Shown in pieces: positions 59,389 to 64,000 of a stretch of DNA of 64,000 nt (its first letter is position 1; the number at the start of each line of letters is the position of its first letter). The position numbers and the translations under genes are program-made. The notes beneath the pieces were generated by a model. That model was given only the letters and a program-made list of their open reading frames with translations, was not told where the DNA came from and ran no database searches. The stretch covers positions 558,001 to 622,000 of the forward strand of contig JAWWNJ010000006.1 of assembly GCA_037176885.1 (NCBI GenBank). Reading direction: 5' to 3'. Source of the stretch: Favolaschia claudopus (taxonomy: Eukaryota; Basidiomycota; Agaricomycetes; Agaricales; Mycenaceae).

Positions 59389-59800
59389 AGTTTGAATTGC
59401 CTCAAGCTTAAAGTGCTGCTTCGAAGCGCCGGTCTATGCCTTGTGTCTCGGAATACGCCCGTTATACACCTGATGCAGCTCGATTTTGGGGTCTGCAGCT
59501 TTGGTCCTATCATGAAAGCAAACCGCCCTATGGCGTCACAGCAGCTCCAACCGCAATTTAGGCGATGGTTCTCCGACTCACAGAGTCTCATGGCGACTAT
59601 CACACTCTGTTCCCCTGGGCGCATTCACAGCGTCCAGACACCTGACGCCATCTTCCCTGCTGCTGATCATCTCCGGCTCTATCTTCTCGGAAATTTCTCT
59701 GAAAAACGTCGTTGCGGCGGTTGCGCATAATTGCCTCGGAATAACTCAAGTACAAAACTGCGAGAGGTCTGTGCTATGTGTGGTCCTCTTGTTTTGCGCG
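59389..59800. other. promoter region of the AA9 gene
   Basis: 412 bp between the MITE and the AA9 start codon. A short frame running from inside the MITE to 59730 has no recognisable content. Confidence 0.4.
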
Positions 59801-61597
59801 ATGAAGGCGTCCTTTGGCGTAGCATCTCTCTTTGCGGCTTCGGCCTATGGGCACACGATATTCCAGGTATGCGTTCCAACTGGCCATCTATTATGTATTT
59901 CGAACTGACCGGACGCGAAGGAAATGTATGTGAACGGAGTAAGCCAAGGGCACCTTACAGGCATTCGCGTTCCTGATTACGATGGAGTGGGCCAAGTTAC
60001 ACCTTCTAGACGGTGATGGAATACTAACCTGAGTCTAAGCCAATCACGGATGTCACTTCCAATGGTTCGCTCCTTGCGTTCCTGGCCCTTTCATTGCTGA
60101 TTGAACAGATTTAACTCAGATATTATCTGCAATGGTGGAATCAACGTACGTACTAGGGATGGCTGGACATTTTCATCAGAGGTATTCATTCTTCCACGTT
60201 TGATAGCCGTACCATACGCCGCTCCCGAGCACTGTTATCACTGTTCCTGCTGGCGCACAAGTGACTGCTGAATGGCGTCAGTATCTTCCGTCAGATAAAC
60301 TTTTATGGCTGGCTTGATAGGCAGCCTAGACCACACCTTAAATGGAGCGGACGCTTCGGACAGTCAGGACCCGTAAGCCTCAATTGGCCCGATTTAACTT
60401 CATCTTTGCTCGACACTGACTTGAACGTCTTACAGTATTGACCCCAGTCACCACGGCCCTACAATCACCTATCTGTGCGTACTTCTTCGTAGCAGAAATT
60501 ATATTTATCGTTGTTAACTGGCGAATAATATCGCAGTGCTCAAATTCCGAATGCCCTGCAGAGCTCCGTAACGGGCCTGAAATGGTTCAAAATCCAGGAA
60601 GATGGGCTCATTGCGGCCAACCAGAGCTGGGGTGTGGATCGCATGATTACGAACAAGGGGAAAGTGACCTTCACGATTCCTTCCTGTATCCCTGCTGGGC
60701 AATACCTTCTTCGTCACGAAATAATCGGTGAGTCCACTCCTACCTATTCCTCATCCTCACCTGGACCCCCACTGACTTTGAGATACTTTTAGCTTTGCAT
60801 GGTTTGTTCTCAGTTGGGTGCATAGTTCGTGAGCAATAAACCTTTCAATCTAGGTGCAACTGCGTATCCGGGTGCCCAGTTTTATGTGCGTGGCTTTCTC
60901 GTTTCGTTTCACAAACTAATTTCAAGGCTAGATGGAATGTGCACAGATACAGATCACTGGGGGAGGTAGCACTCAACCTGCAACCGTTTCCTTCCCGGGC
61001 GCCTACAAGGTATTTTTTCCTTCCACACAGGAATTCAAATTGCTTCGAGCCTGATTTTGATTTAGGGCACGGATCCCGGCATCACTGTCAACATCTACTA
61101 CCCAACCTTGACCAGCTATACTATACCAGGTACGCACTCTGTTGTTCCAGTTATGCAAATCTCTATACGATTGACCTGTCGCAGGACCTCCGGTATTCTC
61201 CTGCGCAGCCAACGGAGGATCGGGTGGTGCCACAACGACAGTGAAGACCACGACGACCGTGGCAACCACGTCGAAGACCTCCACCTCTGCTGCTTCCACC
61301 ACGACTGCAGCTGGTACTGTTGCACAATACGGTAGGCATATTTCTTTGTCTGATCTCGTTATGCCAAAAACCATCTCCTCGTAGGCCAGTGCGGTGGACA
61401 ATCGTTAGTCGATTTTTTTCTGAAAGATCAACGTTAATCTCGTGGCTATTTAGGTACAACGGCCCAACCGTCTGTGTCGCGCCTTATACCTGCAAAGCCT
61501 CCAGCGTCTACGTAAGTCTTAACCATCACGAAACTTTGTTCAACTCAAAACCTGATCAAATTTTGTTCGGATAAAACAGTACAGTCAATGTTTGTAG
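59801..61597 (+). CDS. AA9 lytic polysaccharide monooxygenase with C-terminal CBM1
   Basis: Copper enzyme that oxidatively cleaves cellulose or related beta-glucans, secreted and held on the substrate by a cellulose-binding module. The start at 59801 encodes [17 protein letters not shown], after which the mature chain begins HTIFQ, with His1 of the copper brace. Later segments: [34 protein letters not shown]-like residues, [31 protein letters not shown] (second His region), [40 protein letters not shown], and [20 protein letters not shown] with the axial Tyr. After PGPPVFSC comes a Thr/Ser linker and a CBM1: [33 protein letters not shown], stop at 61595-61597. At least ten short introns, all GT-AG and in phase; no frame break was found. 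Strong marker of a lignocellulose degrader. Confidence 0.92.
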
Positions 61598-62865
61598 CAA
61601 TATTCCTAGCGACATCATGTCCCATTATGTATTCCAATGGTTGCAAAACGAAATGTTCTTCGTGTTTCCTCTATACAGTGTATGCGCCAAGGTGAACGGG
61701 CGGTTGAAGCCTGCGAGCCTGTCATTTCGGCGGTTTCCGGAGAACCCTGCCGTAATTCGAGAGCTGGAACTTCGTCCCGTCTCTAGTCTCGACGACTGCG
61801 CAGCAGTACATTCCTGTGTTTTCCGTCGCTTTCACTGGCAGTGGCTGAAGAAGTAAGTACGACCTATAGAGTAAGTACTCGTGTGTATTCCGCTGTATCG
61901 GATACTAAAATATTGAGATGTATGTACATGATTCTAGAGCAAAGAATTGCAGAAGGGCACAAGAAGGGCAGCCCCAAGCTCTTCGCCATTGGGCACTGGA
62001 AGTGTCGGCAATTTCGGCTACTTTTCAGCCGGAACCCGCCGATGACGTGCCACTGTTGTTCCAACCTCTTGCTTGCCTCTTGCCGACCTCCACCATGAGT
62101 ACTACTAGTATAGGGATTCCCCGCTGTACTCTCCGGCTGCTGTACTGTGCGCAGGCTCCGAGTCTCTTTGATTAGTAAGTCATCTGCTTTATCAACTTCG
62201 AGCGATGACAAGAAGTTTCCGTTGGATTCATCCACTGTCCAAGACCAAACGCCGTAACCCTTTTCAACGCGTGTTCCAAGCGCTATCCATCCTCGACTTC
62301 TCGAAGCTAGATATGTGACTCCGGAGTATTGTTACTACACGGCCCCACTTGAGCGCCTTCAGGTGCAATGAATTCCGGCGACACCATACTACTTCCGAAG
62401 CTTCGTCTCATTGATGCAAAGCTTCGAGCGTTCTGAAATCCACATCCGACACTGGCACATCCAAGTGAGTGAATTTTTTCTAAGCTAATATTTTAAATGA
62501 AACTAAACTAGTTTCTAGCGAATACGGCGCGAATGAGCGCCTCGCGGAACAAGAATGAACCCCGACTGTCAACCTCCGTGAGCTACGGGTTGATTCTTTT
62601 CCTCACGAAAATAGTGAGTTGTGCCGTTGTAGCCCGCTTTCAGTATAAATTGCTGCTCGTATTCATAGACTGCAGATATATCAGCTTCCAATCGATGCGG
62701 GACCTGAATGCTGTTCCAAAAAATGCCTAATAGGCGCCATAAGTCAAGTTATAAACGGACGAGCTCTCTTCCGCAATGACCCACAGCGGCCAGCTCGCAT
62801 TCCCTCTCGGTGTGTAGATGTAGTACTCTATGCTTCCACCAAGACACCATTGATCACCAGCTCAG
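61598..62865. other. intergenic, no supported gene
   Basis: Region between the AA9 and STAND-like genes. Several short frames (61617-61856 plus, 61864-62235 minus) were read; none is convincing. Confidence 0.35.
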
Positions 62866-64000
62866 ATGAGTCACGCCCCTCAGGCTCTGGATATCCGCGT
62901 TTCCCATGCAGATGTGGCCCTGCGGAACACCAAGGAGCTGATTGAACGACACAAGCCTAATCGTCAGCAATTGATTTCCATCAACGTTGCCTCTCTACTA
63001 ATATGTCAGCATTAGAATCCAAAAAGGAGTCGAGTACTCGCATTCGCAAGATTCTGTCAGGAATTCAACAGGTGGTCGGGGTGCTGGAAGTGGTTGCGTC
63101 GCTGGACCCTCGGGCTCAGGTAGGATGAAATGCGTGGCTTGCTTCGGATAACGAGATTTATGATCTTCCTCCCGGGACCAGGCCGCAGTAACCGTCTTCA
63201 AGGGCCTGATCAAACTCGAGAACGATCGACGAGACAACGACGAGCGCTTTCTTGCAGTTCACGTGTCTATGGTGCGTGTGTACTTTTCGCACCGTTTTCC
63301 TTGACGAGTCTCAACGTGAGTGTAGACACTCATGATGTTCGCGCTTCGGCGGCTGCCGTCTGTACAGGAACAAAATTCCGATGAATTAGTACCAGAATTA
63401 GATGCCATAGCTGCGGACATGGAGGAATTCGGTCGGTGACCTGCTTTACTTCAAGTTTTCTTCATTCTGATCTCGAACTACCATACTTGTATGCTTCCCA
63501 GGGACCTTGACCGATTCATACTGGAACAAGTGCAACAAATTCGGTTCGTTCATCGGGCAACTGCATATAACTCGCTATGAACGGCTTTTGTTAGTCCGTT
63601 TTATCCGCTCCACAGATTTCAAAGAGAAATTAGAACACTATGATGACACCTTTTCTAAACATGGCGAACGACTGACTCGCATCCTCGTGGCAGAGATGGC
63701 TCCAGCTGTTGCCGAAATACAAATTAACGTTCGAGAGGTGCTGGATCGTCTAACAAATGCCCAGAATCAAAGGGAGGAGGAAGCACAGAATTTGTTGAGA
63801 GAGGGCGGAGGCCTTGCTGGAGTTCTCGAGGTAAGATAGGTGTGTTCGCTTTAGCCTCATTTCGTGACAGGATTTGTTAGAACCAAGACTTGTTGAAAGC
63901 AATTGCTGCAAAGCTCGGTGAACAGGTCACGCCCGCGATTTCTCATGTCCTCAAGCAAACGCTCGACAGCCTCATTGAAGAAAATGGGTACGCCTACCGC
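62866..64000 (+). CDS. N-terminal part of a probable fungal STAND/NLR-type protein, truncated by window edge
   Basis: Helical N-terminal region of the kind that precedes the NTPase domain in basidiomycete STAND proteins, which act in non-self recognition and programmed cell death. The start at 62866 gives MSHAPQALDIRVSHADVALR and NTKELIERHKPN. An intron with a good branch site (CTAAT) leads to ESKKESSTRIRKILSGIQQV, VGVLEVVASLDPRAQ, then AAVTVFKGLIKLENDRRDND. Next are TLMMFALRRLPSVQEQNSDE, TLTDSYWNKCNKF, RFIRSTDFKEKLEHYDDTFS and a long helix EIQINVREVLDRLTNAQNQR. The chain continues off the right end in KQTLDSLIEENGYAYR. The VFK..KLE.DRRDND and D-x-Y-W-K-K type motifs are what I recognise. No nucleotide-binding motif lies within the window, so the NACHT or NB-ARC assignment is inference. 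Confidence 0.6.

Overview
The window looks like nuclear DNA of a filamentous basidiomycete, most likely an Agaricomycete that degrades plant litter or wood. The genes are split by many short GT-AG introns (mostly about 45-65 nt), they lie singly on both strands with no operons, and several encode families typical of such fungi: sedolisin (S53) peptidases, an AA9 polysaccharide monooxygenase with a CBM1, a CAP10-type GT90 glycosyltransferase, a DUF6593-like protein, small secreted cysteine proteins and the start of a probable STAND/NLR-type protein. All calls come from reading the sequence; no search was run.

Layout. 0-8.4 kb: three sedolisin paralogues in tandem on the minus strand (the first cut by the window edge), with a 747-bp foldback element between the first two. 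9.6-22 kb: four long coiled-coil paralogues (here A-D) sharing an N-terminal globular domain I do not recognise; A and B are on minus, C and D on plus, arranged divergently around a serine-rich gene. 22-26 kb: no confident gene, one duplicated block. 26-41 kb: a small secreted cysteine-rich protein, a GH92 alpha-mannosidase, two short relatives of the coiled-coil family (E, F), a PRISE-like reductase, a GT90 glycosyltransferase, a MITE, and a DNAJC3/P58-type ER co-chaperone interrupted by a 1.65-kb repeat-filled intron. 42-47 kb: a second small secreted protein, a fumarylacetoacetate-hydrolase-family protein, a probable 2H phosphoesterase, and a multi-pass membrane protein with bacterial Lgt-like motifs. 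48.8-55.6 kb: a PAK-like kinase that looks catalytically dead, a small hydrophilic protein, a MITE, the CCAAT-binding factor subunit Hap5/NF-YC and a DUF6593-like protein. 55.6-64 kb: a long stretch without confident genes ending in a hAT-like MITE, then an intact AA9-CBM1 gene and the N-terminal part of a probable STAND protein.

Functionally the window mixes secreted nutrition genes (S53, AA9-CBM1, GH92, small secreted proteins), secretory-pathway genes (DNAJC3, GT90, the Lgt-like protein), and nuclear or signalling genes (Hap5, pseudokinase, STAND protein, probably the coiled-coil family). Many genes between about 15 and 54 kb carry single-base frame breaks, often in homopolymer runs, while the protein sequence on either side stays well conserved. 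The S53, coiled-coil A/C/D and AA9 genes read cleanly. Sequencing or assembly indels are a likelier reason than mass gene death, but the sequence alone cannot decide. The best candidate for something undescribed is the A-F family: a compact domain with GDLY, LYAYL, W-x-RW and HPHFPDRYLW signatures, joined to basic N-termini and long coiled coils and locally amplified.
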